Source: Chitinophagaceae bacterium
GTDB lineage: Bacteria > Bacteroidota > Bacteroidia > Chitinophagales > Chitinophagaceae
NCBI GenBank assembly: GCA_016713085.1
Contig: JADJPV010000002.1
Location: forward strand, 992,001-1,056,000
DNA: 64,000 nt
Reading direction: 5' to 3'
The notes under the pieces are model-generated. The model had not been told where the DNA came from. It saw nothing but the letters and a program-made list of their open reading frames with translations, and ran no database searches. Below are positions 1 through 10,103 of this stretch, one piece after another. Both the position numbers and the translations under genes were made by a program. Numbering within the stretch: position 1 is the first letter of the stretch; every line of letters starts with the position of its first letter.

Positions 1-719
1 ATTCCAACTTCAATGGCCGATACCATTTCATTAAAACGGCCATAATCAAACCGCAATGCTGCTTTTACATGCGCACCGGGTACAACTTTTAACTGGTTCC
101 AGCCATAACGCAAACCAGTGCCCTGGATAATATTTCCGGGAGCAAGAAAGGCCACACTGTCTTCAACAGAATATTTAATATCCCTGGTACCATCAGGACC
201 TGAATCCTGTACTCTTACATAATATGGGCGCTCAAGGCCAATTGAAATTCCACCTGCATAGATAGCAGAAACGGCAACCCCGTTTTTATTTGTTTTACCA
301 CCCAGTAAACGCTGCTGACCAAATGTTGGTTTTAACTGGTAAAAGCTGTTTTGTTTTCCATATACATAAGGACTGCCAATTTGCAGAAAGCCGCTGTTAC
401 TTAAAATATTATTCAGCTTTTTTTCTTTGGGATGTTTCTTTTCACCAAACTCTAAAGAAAACAGGTTAGTAGTACTCACACTCTTCAGATAACCCTTTTC
501 ATACAGGATACTCCAGCCATCGGTATTTAACCGGAAGCCGAATACACTCTGTTTATTAAATACCAATGCACCTTCTTCCTGTTGACGGATCAGGTTGTTT
601 ATTTTTTCACGCCGTGCTTCTTTCTTTTCGTCACGTTCACTTTTCTTTTTTGGCTGATCCTGTGCAAATAAACTGAAGGCTGAGATCGTTAAACAAAAAC
701 CGATGATTAATCTTTTCAC
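1..719 (-). CDS. Exported protein of unknown function, C-terminus outside window
   Basis: Reading the minus strand from a GTG at 719 gives an uninterrupted frame of about 239 codons that runs off the window edge. It starts with a typical signal peptide (VKRLIIGFCLTISAFSLFAQ), followed by a Lys/Glu/Arg-rich stretch (residues about 22-40). The remaining residues alternate polar and aromatic positions as in beta-rich envelope proteins. No ATG lies in frame upstream before a stop codon, which is why GTG is chosen. I do not recognise a family with confidence; it resembles uncharacterised exported proteins of Chitinophagaceae. It is divergent from osmC, with about 100 bp between them. Confidence 0.7.
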   Translation of the reverse strand, partial: MKRLIIGFCLTISAFSLFAQDQPKKKSERDEKKEARREKINNLIRQQEEGALVFNKQSVFGFRLNTDGWSILYEKGYLKSVSTTNLFSLEFGEKKHPKEKKLNNILSNSGFLQIGSPYVYGKQNSFYQLKPTFGQQRLLGGKTNKNGVAVSAIYAGGISIGLERPYYVRVQDSGPDGTRDIKYSVEDSVAFLAPGNIIQGTGLRYGWNQLKVVPGAHVKAALRFDYGRFNEMVSAIEVG

Positions 720-822
720 AAGTTTGGTATTGATGTTACAAAGTAAATTTACAGATTAAAACGATAGATGCAGCATTGTGGTATCTTGCTGCCTCAAACT
801 TTCAAGAATAATTCACAAGTTT

Positions 823-1227
823 ATGACATCTTCTATTCTGTACAAGGGTGAGTTAAGAACTTCAGCCACCCATTTACAAAGTAATACAACCATCGAAACC
901 GATGCACCTCTCGATAACCAGGGAAAAGCCGAACGTTTTTCTCCTACTGATCTTGTTGCAACGGCATTGGGCAGCTGTATGCTTACCATTATGGGCATCA
1001 AAGCAAGAGATATGGGTATTGATCTCACCAATGTTAAAATTGATATTCAGAAACACATGAAAAGCGACCCGAGAAGAATTGGAGGAGTTGATGTGAGTTT
1101 TCATTTCCCTGCCCATTTGCAGTTAGATGAAAAACAACGGACGATTTTACAGAATGCAGCACTTACATGCCCTGTTGCCAAAAGTCTTCATGCAGATATT
1201 GAACAGAATGTAGTGTTTAACTGGTAA
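823..1227 (+). CDS. OsmC/YhfA family peroxiredoxin-like protein
   Basis: This 134-residue protein matches the OsmC fold family, which reduces organic hydroperoxides with a pair of cysteines in the cytoplasm. Both expected cysteines are visible, one in the central helix (ALGSCMLTIMGIKA, about residue 51) and one near the C-terminus (ALTCPVAKSLH, about residue 115). The motif FSPTDLVATALGSC is characteristic of the YhfA-like subgroup. An ATG at 778 would add 15 residues lacking similarity to the family, so ATG 823 is preferred. Its 3' end overlaps the 3' end of the convergent DUF2851 gene by about 40 bp. Substrate is not deducible. Confidence 0.88.
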   Translation: MTSSILYKGELRTSATHLQSNTTIETDAPLDNQGKAERFSPTDLVATALGSCMLTIMGIKARDMGIDLTNVKIDIQKHMKSDPRRIGGVDVSFHFPAHLQLDEKQRTILQNAALTCPVAKSLHADIEQNVVFNW

Positions 1228-2486
1228 GCTGTTTTTTTAAGGATGCTGTTACCAATTGCACAGCTTAAACAACGCTTTACATTACAGTAATTCTTTTTCA
1301 GATAAAGCAATGCCTGCGAATCAAATGCAGTGGAATGTGTTACACCTGTATTTTCCCATTGACGGGTAATGCGGTTGTTTTCCTTTGGCAATTCCTGCAG
1401 CCATTGCACGGCTTTTTGTTTCAGCTTATCATTTGCATGCTGTTCAGCATAAGCATAAAGCATGGGTATGATTGTGTTAATGAGTATATTTTCAATCATC
1501 ATTTTACCCAACCGTTTCTTTTTGAATTCAGCAGGTTCATTCAGCAGATAATGATAATGCCAGTAATCATTGGCAGTTACAGCAAGTAACTGTTTAATTG
1601 AATGCTGATCATCGGCTTCAATAACTTTTGAGAATAAATGACTCGACTGATGAATGAGCATTGCCAGTTGTGCTAAACGAACTGAAGGGAAATTAGATGG
1701 TCTCATCCTTAAAAAATGAAGCAAGTGGTTAACCGGCTTCAATTGATGTTTCTTGTGCAGGAATTTATATTCTTTCTGCAGCATGATGGGGTAATCTTCA
1801 GTAAACTCACCATTCAGTAAACCTGCCTGTCCCAGCAACAAAGCTTCTAACTGATGAATCTGATTTTTATGTTTTGCCAGAACTGTAACTGGGATTGTTT
1901 TGGCAATCGATTCAAATGCATCTGTATTAACAGTCATCCCGAAATTTCTTGCCAGCAATTGCCAGAAGGTTTCTTCCCAGTGATGATTGGTTTCCTGTAA
2001 AAGTTGATTGATCTTTTCATTTTTTTGAAACAACCGTTCAGCAATCATCCTTTCTTTCCAGTTTACCCATACCAATTCCGAAACAACCGAAAGCTGGTTT
2101 TGGCAGGGAATGAATTCGTTTTGCTGCATTAACAGATAATAACGTTGAAGCAATGATGCGGAAATGCGGTTCTTTAACTCCAGTACAGGAATAGTTTGTT
2201 CAATTGTTTGATCATGCTCCCAAACTACATGCAGAATGATATTGCTGTAATGTTCATCATTTGTATGACCATGTTTATCCCAGTCGCTTGTTTTGATATG
2301 CAGTTCAATATTGCCAAACCAGCTGATGTTGTTAATGTGAATCCGTGCATGCAGAAAGTCGGGCCCCTGGTTACTGTTCAGCAATCCCTGGGAAAGAATA
2401 CTGATTGAGTCATCGCCAGCAGTTTTGAGTTGTTCTTTGTTGAAATACAGGTGTTGCCAGATAAACTGGAGCAGGCGTTCGTTCAT
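1188..2486 (-). CDS. DUF2851 family protein
   Basis: This 432-residue cytoplasmic protein belongs to the DUF2851 family, which is widespread in Bacteroidota and has no established function. Family hallmarks visible are the N-terminal MNERLLQFIWQHLYFN, the GPDFLHARIHI segment, GNIELHIKTSDWDKHGH, and the HVVWEHD segment. The length is normal for the family and the frame is intact, which is notable because neighbours are frameshifted. No signal peptide or membrane segment is present. It ends within the convergent osmC gene (about 40 bp tail overlap). Function remains unknown; identification of the family is from recall of its conserved motifs. Confidence 0.85.
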   Translation of the reverse strand: MNERLLQFIWQHLYFNKEQLKTAGDDSISILSQGLLNSNQGPDFLHARIHINNISWFGNIELHIKTSDWDKHGHTNDEHYSNIILHVVWEHDQTIEQTIPVLELKNRISASLLQRYYLLMQQNEFIPCQNQLSVVSELVWVNWKERMIAERLFQKNEKINQLLQETNHHWEETFWQLLARNFGMTVNTDAFESIAKTIPVTVLAKHKNQIHQLEALLLGQAGLLNGEFTEDYPIMLQKEYKFLHKKHQLKPVNHLLHFLRMRPSNFPSVRLAQLAMLIHQSSHLFSKVIEADDQHSIKQLLAVTANDYWHYHYLLNEPAEFKKKRLGKMMIENILINTIIPMLYAYAEQHANDKLKQKAVQWLQELPKENNRITRQWENTGVTHSTAFDSQALLYLKKNYCNVKRCLSCAIGNSILKKTAYQLNTTFCSISA

Positions 2487-2543
2487 AGCAAAAGCAATTG
2501 GTTAATGTGGAGATGTGCTGATTTGAAAATGAATTCCAATCAA

Positions 2544-3166
2544 TCATTTACAAATTAATAAATGCCTTTTGTATTTAAAAGCAATCAGTTGCAAATTAAT
2601 TACCGTTCCAAATTGCTTCAGTGCTTTCACTACCCTGCTTACAGGTAAGCCCATCACATTGTAAAAATCGCCTTCTACCCGTTTAATGCCTACAACACCA
2701 ATCCATTCCTGGATGGCATAGGCACCGGCTTTATCAAAAGGCTGGTAATGTTCTACATAATATTCTATCTGCTGATCAGTTAGCGTATGAAACTCAACTT
2801 CAGTAATATCAGCAAATGCAATTTCTGTTTCTTCTTTTACAATAACAACGCCTGTAATTACCTGGTGCGTTTGTCCTGAAAGTTCTTTCAATGTATTTAC
2901 CGCATCTTCCATGCTGGCCGGTTTGCCAATCACCTTATCTTTCAGTACAACAATGGTATCAGCCGCCAGTATCAGACGGTCATGACTTAATTCTGCTTTT
3001 ACAGCTAATGCTTTATTCTTCGCAATATAAACAGGCACATCTTCAATGGGTAAAACGCAGGATACATTTCATCGGTATCTTTACCATTACATCAAAAAGG
3101 AATTTCTGCCCACTCTAAGAGCTGTCTTCGTCTTAGCGATTTGGAGGCAAGGATAATCCGTTCCAT
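2544..3166 (-). CDS. maf: Maf-like nucleotide pyrophosphatase (frameshifted)
   Basis: Maf proteins hydrolyse non-canonical or canonical NTPs to NMP and pyrophosphate and act in housecleaning or septum control. The N-terminus MERIILASKSLRRRQLL, with the SxSxRR nucleotide-binding loop, begins at 3166. The rest (YIAKNKA, LILAADTIVVLKDKVIGKP, PFDKAGAYAIQE, VEGDFYNVMGLPV) is read in another frame from about 3050 to 2544. Three one-base slips between about 3050 and 3100 separate the parts; correcting them restores the DTDEMYPA stretch. The start overlaps the stop of the UbiA gene (TGATG), so it is translationally coupled as the last gene of a minus-strand operon. The breaks are probably sequence errors. 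Confidence 0.88.
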
Positions 3167-4112
3167 CAGGCGAAAAATTTAAACAGGATCATTGAAAGGA
3201 TGCCGGTAAAAATCACTGCTTTGATCCATTTGCTTAATCCAGCAAAATCTGCAGTTGTGTTTGCTTTCAACAGCAACTTTAAACAGTAAGCAGTTGGTAT
3301 AACAATCAACAGTAAACAATAGGCTGCTGCAATCCACATCTTAAACTGTAGAACATAAAATAACACAATGATAAGCAACACGAGCAGGATCACCAACCAG
3401 ATGCCCGCAAATACTTTTGAAAAATCTACTCCCCAAACAATTGGCATGGTTTTGCATCCGTACTTTGCATCACCTTCCATGTCTTCAATATCTTTCACCA
3501 CTTCACGAATTAATGTAATAATAAATGCAAAGGAGGAATAAAGAATAGCCAGCCTGAATAACTTTTGCTGTGCATCAGTATTAATCATATGCAGCAGGTT
3601 CACTTCCTGGTGAATGGTAAGCAGGTACACTACAAATACCACCCATGCAGTTAAAAGTGAGATGATGATATTTCCACTGAGTAATTTCTTTTTAAACGTA
3701 GTACTGTAAAACCAGAGAAGGAATACACAGCCTGTATTTGCAAAACCAATGATCCAGTTACCATTTTGCAGTCCGATGTAAAATCCCATCAGCACACCGG
3801 CAAAAGAAAATAACATGTGAAAAAAAATGGCCCATCTGCGGCTGATGCTTTTATCAACCACCATCCTGCCCGGTTTATTCACCAGGTCAATATTCAAATC
3901 AAAATAATCATTGATGACATAACCGGCAGCTGCAATAAAAATGGATGATAAGGTGAGAATAAAAAACAAAATATAATACTCCCTCGGCATATGCAACCCG
4001 CCACCATACAAAACCGGCTGAACAACACAATAGAAAAAGGATTTGTGTAAGCGCTATAAAAAAGAAGATTGGGCCAGCGAATCAGTTTAAAAAAATCGGA
4101 GAGTTTCTTCAT
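3166..4112 (-). CDS. UbiA-family prenyltransferase (frameshifted near N-terminus)
   Basis: Integral membrane prenyltransferase of the UbiA superfamily, which transfers a polyprenyl group from its diphosphate to an acceptor. The first Asp-rich motif is NDYFDLNID (NDxxDxxxD), and the second is in the EVVKDIEDMEGDAKYGCKT segment. About eight hydrophobic helices follow. Homologues in Bacteroidota are often labelled geranylgeranylglycerol-phosphate geranylgeranyltransferase; the acceptor cannot be read from sequence. The start MKKLSDFFKLIRWPNLLF at 4112 is connected to the main frame through two homopolymer slips (runs of T near 4028 and 4055). It sits between kdsC and maf in the same operon. Confidence 0.88.
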
Positions 4113-4165
4113 CTTTCTGTTTCAGCTGTGAAGATAGGAAGCAAGTTCCTTCAAATAAATGTGAT

Positions 4166-4691
4166 TTATATAGTTGCAACTGTATCTGAAGATGTAAGCC
4201 AGTGATCATTCAGCTTCAGCACTTTTTCAATAACCTCCCTTGCACAGCCTTTACCACCATTGAAAGTGGAAATGAATTTGGAAACAACCTTTATTTCCGG
4301 CACAGCATCCAGCGGACAGGCAGCCAATCCAACCAATTTCATTACATCGAGGTCGGGAATATCATCGCCCATAAACAGGGTTTCTTCCCATTTCAGATTA
4401 TTGGCCAATATAAACTGGGCCAATATTTCTTCTTTGTCCTTCACTTTCATAAAGATGTTCCTTACACCAAGATATTCTTAACCGTTCGGCAGCAGGTTTG
4501 GATACCGCTCCCGAAATAATGACAACCTGGTAACCCTTCTTTACTGCTAACTGAATGGCATACCCATCTTTCACATTCATAGTGCGGACAAACTCAATAC
4601 CGGGCAGAAGGATAACTGATCCATCGGTTAACACTCCATCCATGTCAAAAACAAATGTCTTAATTTGCTTAAACTGTTCAATCAGGTTCAT
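4166..4691 (-). CDS. kdsC: HAD-IIIA phosphatase, 3-deoxy-manno-octulosonate-8-phosphatase (frameshifted)
   Basis: KdsC removes phosphate from KDO-8-phosphate on the way to lipopolysaccharide core sugar. The start MNLIEQFKQIKTFVFDMDGVLTDG carries HAD motif I (DxDGxxT). The mid region has VVIISG (motif II), and the C-terminal part carries the LFMGDDIPDLD motif IV of the C0-cap KdsC type. The two halves are in different frames, joined around 4450-4490 where the reading should be ERLRxLGVRNIFMKVKDKEE. Total length of about 175 residues fits the family. It lies between the DUF2520 gene and the UbiA gene, all on the minus strand. Confidence 0.9.
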
Positions 4692-4703
4692 GTGCCGAAG
4701 TTC

Positions 4704-5469
4704 TTATTTTTTATGGTATAAATGATGGATGCTTTCTGAAAGTAACTGATAGAGATCATGCAAATGCTGATCAGCTTTAAGTACATGCAGATGTTTTTGA
4801 ATGGTTTCATCATCGCCCCTTCTTGCCGGGCCTGTTTGCATGTCGATGGCTCGTCCCTGGTTTAACCTGACGGCTACTTCCTGTATTAATGGATGTAATA
4901 ATTCAAAATTAAGCTGACGGTTCTTACAAAACTCTTCTGTTACTGCATACAGGTGGTTGGTGAAATTGCTGGCTATTACTGCTGCCAGATGCATCTTCAA
5001 TCTTGCATCATCATTGGCAACTTCTACTTTATCTGAAAGAGAAAGGGCAAAATCTTTCAGCAATGCTTTTATATCATCGCTGTTACCATCAATCAGGAAT
5101 GGAACGGCTGGCAACACAGTCATTTCTTTCCTCAGACTTTGCAAAGGATACAAAGCTCCATAATTCGGCGAAGCATTCTTCAAAACTTCAATACTCACTG
5201 ACCCTGCTGTATGAACCAATACTTTCTTTTAATTTCAGTTCTGCTGCCACTTCACTGATGGCTTTATCTGAAACTGCAATCATGCAGAGATCTGCATCAG
5301 TTGTTATTTCCTGTAATGAGTGAATGGCTTTTGATTGTACCTGTTTTGCAAGTTCTGCTGCATGTTGCTGATTGCGGCTCCATACCTGCACAATGGAATG
5401 ACCTGCTGCATGCATCATCTTGGCAAGCACTGTTGCTGTATTGCCCGAACCGAGGATGACAATATTCAT
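4704..5469 (-). CDS. Rossmann-fold/DUF2520 domain protein (frameshifted)
   Basis: The N-terminal half begins MNIVILGSGNTATVLAKM, a GxGNxA dinucleotide-binding loop of the NADP oxidoreductase (F420-dependent type) fold. The C-terminal half (from about 5219 to 4704) contains the DUF2520 helical domain, with the AVIASNFTNHLYAVTEEFC and GPARRGDDETIQKH stretches conserved in that family. The frame break is near 5215, inside an A-rich run. The ATG at 5469 is chosen because upstream residues would precede the nucleotide-binding strand without similarity. First gene of the four-gene operon with kdsC, ubiA-like and maf. The reductase substrate is unknown. Confidence 0.85.
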
Positions 5470-5550
5470 TGATTGTACAACTGTTAATGAGATGGATGAA
5501 CTAATTTGCATCTCAAAGTAAAACATCTTACCTGATATAATTGTAATGGT

Positions 5551-6394
5551 ATGAAACTCGCTCAGAAATTAGTGATCGGATATTACAGAGCCAAGCTGAA
5601 CATTTTTTCAAGCTCTCCAAACGAAAAGCAGCAGAAAAAGCATTTGAATTATTCTGTACACCTTATCCTGGTACAAAAACAACTAGATGCCGGCCATTTT
5701 TGAAAAAGCAGAGAAGCTTCATTTAAATATGGACGGATACCAACTGGTGGGTTACCGCTGGAATCATCCGCAACCCAAAAAAGCATTGATCATTCATGGC
5801 TTTTCATCTACCATAAAAAAGTTCGATCATTTTGTTTCACCTCTTTTAAAGAAAGGATATGAAGTAATTGCTTTTGATGCGCCTGCTCATGGAGAAAGCA
5901 GCGGCAAAACCGTCAACGCTTTTATTTACCGTGATATGATACAGGCGGTGTATGATAAATACGGACCTGTTCAATCGTTCATTGCACATTCGTTTGGCGG
6001 ATTAGCATTAAGCCTTTTTATGGAAGAACAGAAATACCAGGATCATAAAAAACTGGTATTGATTGCTCCGGCAACTGAAACAGAAAGTGCATTGAAAAGT
6101 TTTGCGCCTTTCTCAACATTGATGAGGATGTGATGGATGAGCTGAAGGCAATCATCCAGGGAAAAGAGTGGCCGCACAATTGACAAAATTTCAATTCGTG
6201 AATTAGCTCATCATATCCAGGCAGAAGTATTGTGGGTGCATGATGAAGAAGATGATGTAATCCTGGGCCGATGCTGAAAAAATTCAGCAGGATGCCCATC
6301 CCAACCTCTTGAGTTTATGGTTACCAAAGGATTGGGTCACCGAAAAATTTATAAGGATAATAAAGTGAAAAAGGCGGTGATGGAGTTTTTGTAA
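5551..6394 (+). CDS. Alpha/beta hydrolase (frameshifted)
   Basis: A serine hydrolase of the alpha/beta fold, about 280 residues. Visible are the N-terminal helix (MKLAQKLVIGYYRAKLN), the oxyanion HGFSS segment, the DAPAHGESSG loop, the nucleophile elbow AHSFGG (GxSxG type with Ala replacing the first Gly), and a C-terminal catalytic His in KGLGHRKIYKD just before the stop. Frame breaks occur near 5610, 5640 and 5680 (N-terminus), and again near 6110, 6175 and 6265. The cluster of slips suggests base-calling errors. Substrate cannot be inferred. It is divergent from the DUF2520 operon and upstream of topA. Confidence 0.8.
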
Positions 6395-6588
6395 GTTGAT
6401 AATGTATAATTTGATAAGGTATTTAAAGTCCTTTTGCTATCACCAAGAATCCAATACTTAATTTTCAAATTCATTCTTCCTTCTTTTCGTCATCAATGCT
6501 TTTCTATTCTCTTGCCGTTTACTTGCTCCTTAATCAAGTCGACTCACAATTTCATTCCATGCTCAAACACCACTTTATCTAATCTACA

Positions 6589-9153
6589 AAATCAATCGAA
6601 AGTCATAATCTTGCCTCTTCTCTCGGAAAAGACTGAAGTAAAGAGTTGCTATGGCAAGCATCCGTGATCTTGAAAGATGAAATGGGCATTTGATGTCAAT
6701 CCAATCATTTCCAGCCCCGGTACATTGTTCCAGACGATAAAGAGAAGGTTGTAAGAGACCCGAAATCACTGGCAAAAAGAGCGATACCGTATGGCTGGCA
6801 ACTGATGAGGACCGTGAAGGGGAAGCGATCAGTTGGCATTTGTGGAAGTGCTGAGTCTTGATCCTGCCACCACCAAGCGTATCGTGTTTGACGAAATCAC
6901 CAAACCGGCCATTCTGAAAGCGGTTGACAATCCAAGAACGCGGAACATGAACCTGGTGAATGCCCAGCAGGCCAGAAGAATTCTTGACCGGATTGTAGGT
7001 TTTGAACTGAGCCCTGTTCTCTGGCGCAAAATGAGCATCGCGAAACAACTTAGTTGCAGGCCGTGTGCAAAGTGTGGCTGTTCGGTTAATTGCCGAACGT
7101 GAAGGGAAATCAACGCCTTCACTCCTGTTTCATCTCTTTTAAACTGGAAGGATTATTTACAGCAAAAGATCTCAGCGACCGCAACGTTATATTTAAAGCA
7201 GAAGGAAAGAAACAGAATGCCGCCGAAGATGCAGAGAAATTTCTCAACAGTTGCAAAGGTGCCAGCTATAAAGTAAAGATATCCAGGTTCGTCCCGGAAA
7301 AATCACCGGCTCCTCCTTTTACTACCTCAACATTACAACAGGAAGCAAGCCGCAAACTGGGGTATTCAGTTAGCCGAACCATGCAGCTGGCACAACGTTT
7401 ATATGAAAGTGGTTTAATCACTTATATGCGTACCGACAGTGAAAGTTTAGGATACAGCTTTGGGTGATTTAACAAGAACTATCAAAGGAATGTATGGCGA
7501 CCGCTACCACCAGTTCCGCAAATTCAAGAATAAGAACGAGAGCGCAGGAAGCACATGAAGCCATCCGTCCTACTTATAGGGAGAACTCAACCATTGATGA
7601 AGCCGATGGTAAACGTTTGTACGAACTCATCTGGAAACGTACAATGGCTTCGCAGATGGCGGATGCTGAACTGGAACGTACAACGGCTAATATTTCCATC
7701 TCCACCAATAATGAAGAATTAAAAGCTGAAGGTGAAGTGCTGAAGTTTGATGGCTTTTTAAAAGTATACCGTGAAGACAAAGATGATGATGATATAACGG
7801 AAGATGATCCTTCGACACGCTCAGGAGAGGAAGGAATGCTGCCGCCATTAACAGTTGGTCAGCAATTGCCACTGAAAGAATTGAATGCGGTTGAACGATT
7901 TACCCGTGCCGCACCAAGATATACAGAAGCATCGCTGGTAAAAAATTAGAAGAGCTGGTATCGGCCGTCCGTCAACCTACGCTCCCACTATTTCAACCAT
8001 TCAAAAAGAACCTACGTTGAAAAAAGAGATAAAGAAGGTGTATGCAGGGATTTCCGTGTATTACAATTAAAGGATGATGTGCTGACCAAAGGAATGGATC
8101 AGGAAAATACCGGTGCTGAAAAATCAAAAATTATTTCCAACTGATCTCGGACTTGTTGTTACAGATTTTCTGAAACAGCATTTCGAAAATATCATGGATT
8201 ATGGTTTCACTGCATACATTGAAGGTGAGTTTGATGATGTGGCCGAAGGCAAATTAAATGGAATGTAATGCTCGAAGAGTTTTACAGTCCGTTTAAAAAG
8301 ATGCAGACAGAACCATTGAAACAGCAGAGCGCATTAAAGGTGAACGTGAATTAGGTGTTGATGAAGCAAGCGGTAAAAGATTGTTGCACGCATGGGCCGC
8401 TTTGGACCAATGGTGCAGATTGGTGATGTGAGTGATGAAGACAAACCACGTTTTGCTGCATTGCGCAAGAATCAGAGTATTGAAACAATTACTTATGAAG
8501 AGGCAATGGATCTGTTTAAGCTTCCATTAAGTCTTGGTGAATTTGAAGGACAGGAAGTGAGTGTAAATATTGGCCGCTCGGGCCTTATGTAAAGCTGGGT
8601 GAACAGTTCATTTCTATTCCAAAAGGCGAAGAGCCGCTGGATATAACCATGGAGCGTGCACTGGAACTGATCAAAGAAAAAACAAACGGCTGATGCTCCT
8701 GTTGCACATTTTGAAACCAAACCGGTTACAAAAGGTAAAGGACGTTTCGGACCGTTTATTAAATGGGATGGTCTGTATATCAATGTGCCGAAGCGTTATG
8801 ATTTTGATAACTTAACTCAATTCGATATCAACGAACTCATTGAGGCGAAGGTTGCCAAAGAAGCCAACCGTTTCATTGTGCGCTGGCCCGATGAAAATAT
8901 TGCCGTGGAGAATGGACGATGGGGACCCTTCATCCGCTTTGGCAAAAAAATGCTGAAGATTGATAAGAAAGCAGATGGCACCAAATACTCAACCGAAGAA
9001 GTAGCCATGATGCCGGTGGAAGAAATCAAGAAGATGATTGAAGTGCAGGTACCCAATGCATTTGCAAAAAAAGGAGCTGCAAAAAAATCTGCAGCGAAGA
9101 AAACAGCAACAAAAAAGAAAGCTGCTCCGAAAAAAGCAGCAAAGAAGAAATAG
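6589..9153 (+). CDS. topA: DNA topoisomerase I, heavily frameshifted, 5' end unreadable
   Basis: Type IA topoisomerase that relaxes negative supercoils. In order: EVKSCYG of the Toprim domain (about 6635), the Toprim acidic triad ATDEDREGEA (about 6800), VNAQQARRILDRIVGFELSP, the active-site Tyr in SGLITYMRTDS (about 7410-7440), AHEAIRPT (7550), and RYTEASLVK (7915). Four C-terminal repeats of the GRFGPxVxxG type follow (8393, 8570, 8745, 8920), then a Lys/Ala-rich tail. About a dozen one-base slips break the frame between 6630 and 8700. The first strand with VESPAKAK is not recognisable upstream of 6589, so the start is not assigned. Such an essential gene is probably intact in the organism. 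Confidence 0.9.
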
Positions 9154-9154
9154 A

Positions 9155-9185
9155 AAAAAGCAGAGTAATTCTCTGCTTTTTTTTT
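9155..9185 (+). terminator. Rho-independent terminator after topA
   Basis: An 11-bp perfect stem (AAAAAGCAGAG with CTCTGCTTTTT, 5-nt loop) immediately after the topA stop codon, followed by a run of T. Confidence 0.85.
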
Positions 9186-9197
9186 GTAAATTTAGTG

Positions 9198-9448
9198 ATG
9201 GAAAAGAAAGACATCAATCAACTAAAATCAGAAATCTACCGCCAGGTAGAATTAATACAGGATGAAACTGCTCTTCAAATGTTGCAGGAAGCAGCGGAAG
9301 CTTTGCAAATTCACAGCAAGACATTGTTGATGAATTAACCCCCCAGCAATTAGCACGTTTGAAGGAATCTATTCAGCAGGTTAAAGAGGGAAAAGTAGTT
9401 GACCATGAGACTGTAAAAAGAATGTCAAGAGAATGGCTTTCAAAATAA
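9198..9448 (+). CDS. Putative type II antitoxin (frameshifted)
   Basis: A short protein of about 83 residues starting MEKKDINQLKSEIYRQVELI and ending KRMSREWLSK. One slip near 9305 breaks the frame; the corrected middle reads SQQDIVDELTPQQLARLKES. It is rich in charged helix-forming residues, as in antitoxins partnered with ParE/RelE toxins, and the VDHETVKRMSREW tail resembles the C-terminal toxin-wrapping helices of such partners. It overlaps the following toxin gene by 16 bp (9433-9448), the usual arrangement for co-translated antitoxin-toxin pairs. Assignment rests mainly on context; no DNA-binding domain type is named with confidence. Confidence 0.7.
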
Positions 9449-9731
9449 TTTGGTCTGAATCAGCAATCGAAGATTATAGTAAAGTCATTAGTTATTTACT
9501 GGAAAGTTTTCCTCTTTTCGTTGCTGAGAATTTTATTCAGATTACAGAATCCAGAATATTTAATTTAGCTGCATTTCCGGAAATGGGTAAGCTATCCAGA
9601 AAAATAAATGGTGCAAGAAGTATTGTTCTTACGAAACATAATAAGCTTTACTATAGTATATCAAATGATACAATTGAAATCCTGAACATTTTGATACCCG
9701 TCAAAACCCGGAGAAGAATTCTTACGAATAA
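9433..9731 (+). CDS. RelE/ParE family toxin (frameshifted near C-terminus)
   Basis: About 99 residues. The start MAFKIIWSESAIEDYSKVISYL is the typical ParE/RelE N-terminal strand-helix-helix (W-S-x-x-A-x-x-D). The pattern FPEMGKLSRKINGARSIVLTKHNKLYYSI corresponds to the FPxxGxxxxxx(R)xxxxxxxxLxY core strands. A one-base slip near 9692 is inferred: corrected, the end reads ILNIFDTRQNPEKNSYE, a classical ending for this family, stopping at 9731. Members either poison gyrase (ParE) or cleave ribosome-bound mRNA (RelE); the sequence does not decide. The gene starts inside the antitoxin gene. Confidence 0.82.
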
Positions 9732-9744
9732 AAATCGTTCGCCT

Positions 9745-10002
9745 TTACATTGTTACCTGCAACACTGTATCCTTTGCTGTTATAAAAAATTTTCGTTTAA
9801 AACTTGTGTCCTCACTGTTTATCTGCAATGTATAATTCCCCGGCAGATGAATGTTTGATAAATAGAACTCCCCTTTCTCATTTGAAACAGAAGCAATATC
9901 AGGAAACTCATAATCGCCTTCAGTGATCATCACAATTGCATTTTCTACAGGACGGTGACCGGCTGTTTGTAAAATTCCTTTTACTGAGTATGTTGTATTC
10001 AT
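9745..10002 (-). CDS. Small carboxypeptidase-regulatory-like domain protein
   Basis: An 85-residue beta-rich protein starting MNTTYSVKGILQ. The pattern of VKGILQTAGHRPVENAIVMI, DIASVSNEKGEFYLSNI and PGNYTLQI is that of the carboxypeptidase D regulatory-like (transthyretin-like) beta-sandwich: V-x-G-x-V-x-D, then a T-D-x-x-G-x-F-like turn, then G-x-Y-x-L. No signal peptide is seen, so its location is unclear. It lies about 100 bp downstream of the serine protease gene on the same strand and may be cotranscribed. It ends 13 bp from the end of the convergent toxin gene. A role as an accessory to the protease is only a guess. Confidence 0.62.
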   Translation of the reverse strand: MNTTYSVKGILQTAGHRPVENAIVMITEGDYEFPDIASVSNEKGEFYLSNIHLPGNYTLQINSEDTSFKRKFFITAKDTVLQVTM

Positions 10003-10103
10003 TGTCCTGGATTTAGATTTACAGTGAACATGGATAAATATTCCTGCAACAAGAAGCAACGGGAAAAAATATCCCGTTGCAGTTTGTGATGAAAGAACCC
10101 GCT

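Noticed and set aside
6395..6588. Minus-strand or tRNA gene in the gap before topA
   Set aside because: No cloverleaf or TPsiC loop pattern and no frame with recognisable protein; it is simply a T/C-rich stretch.
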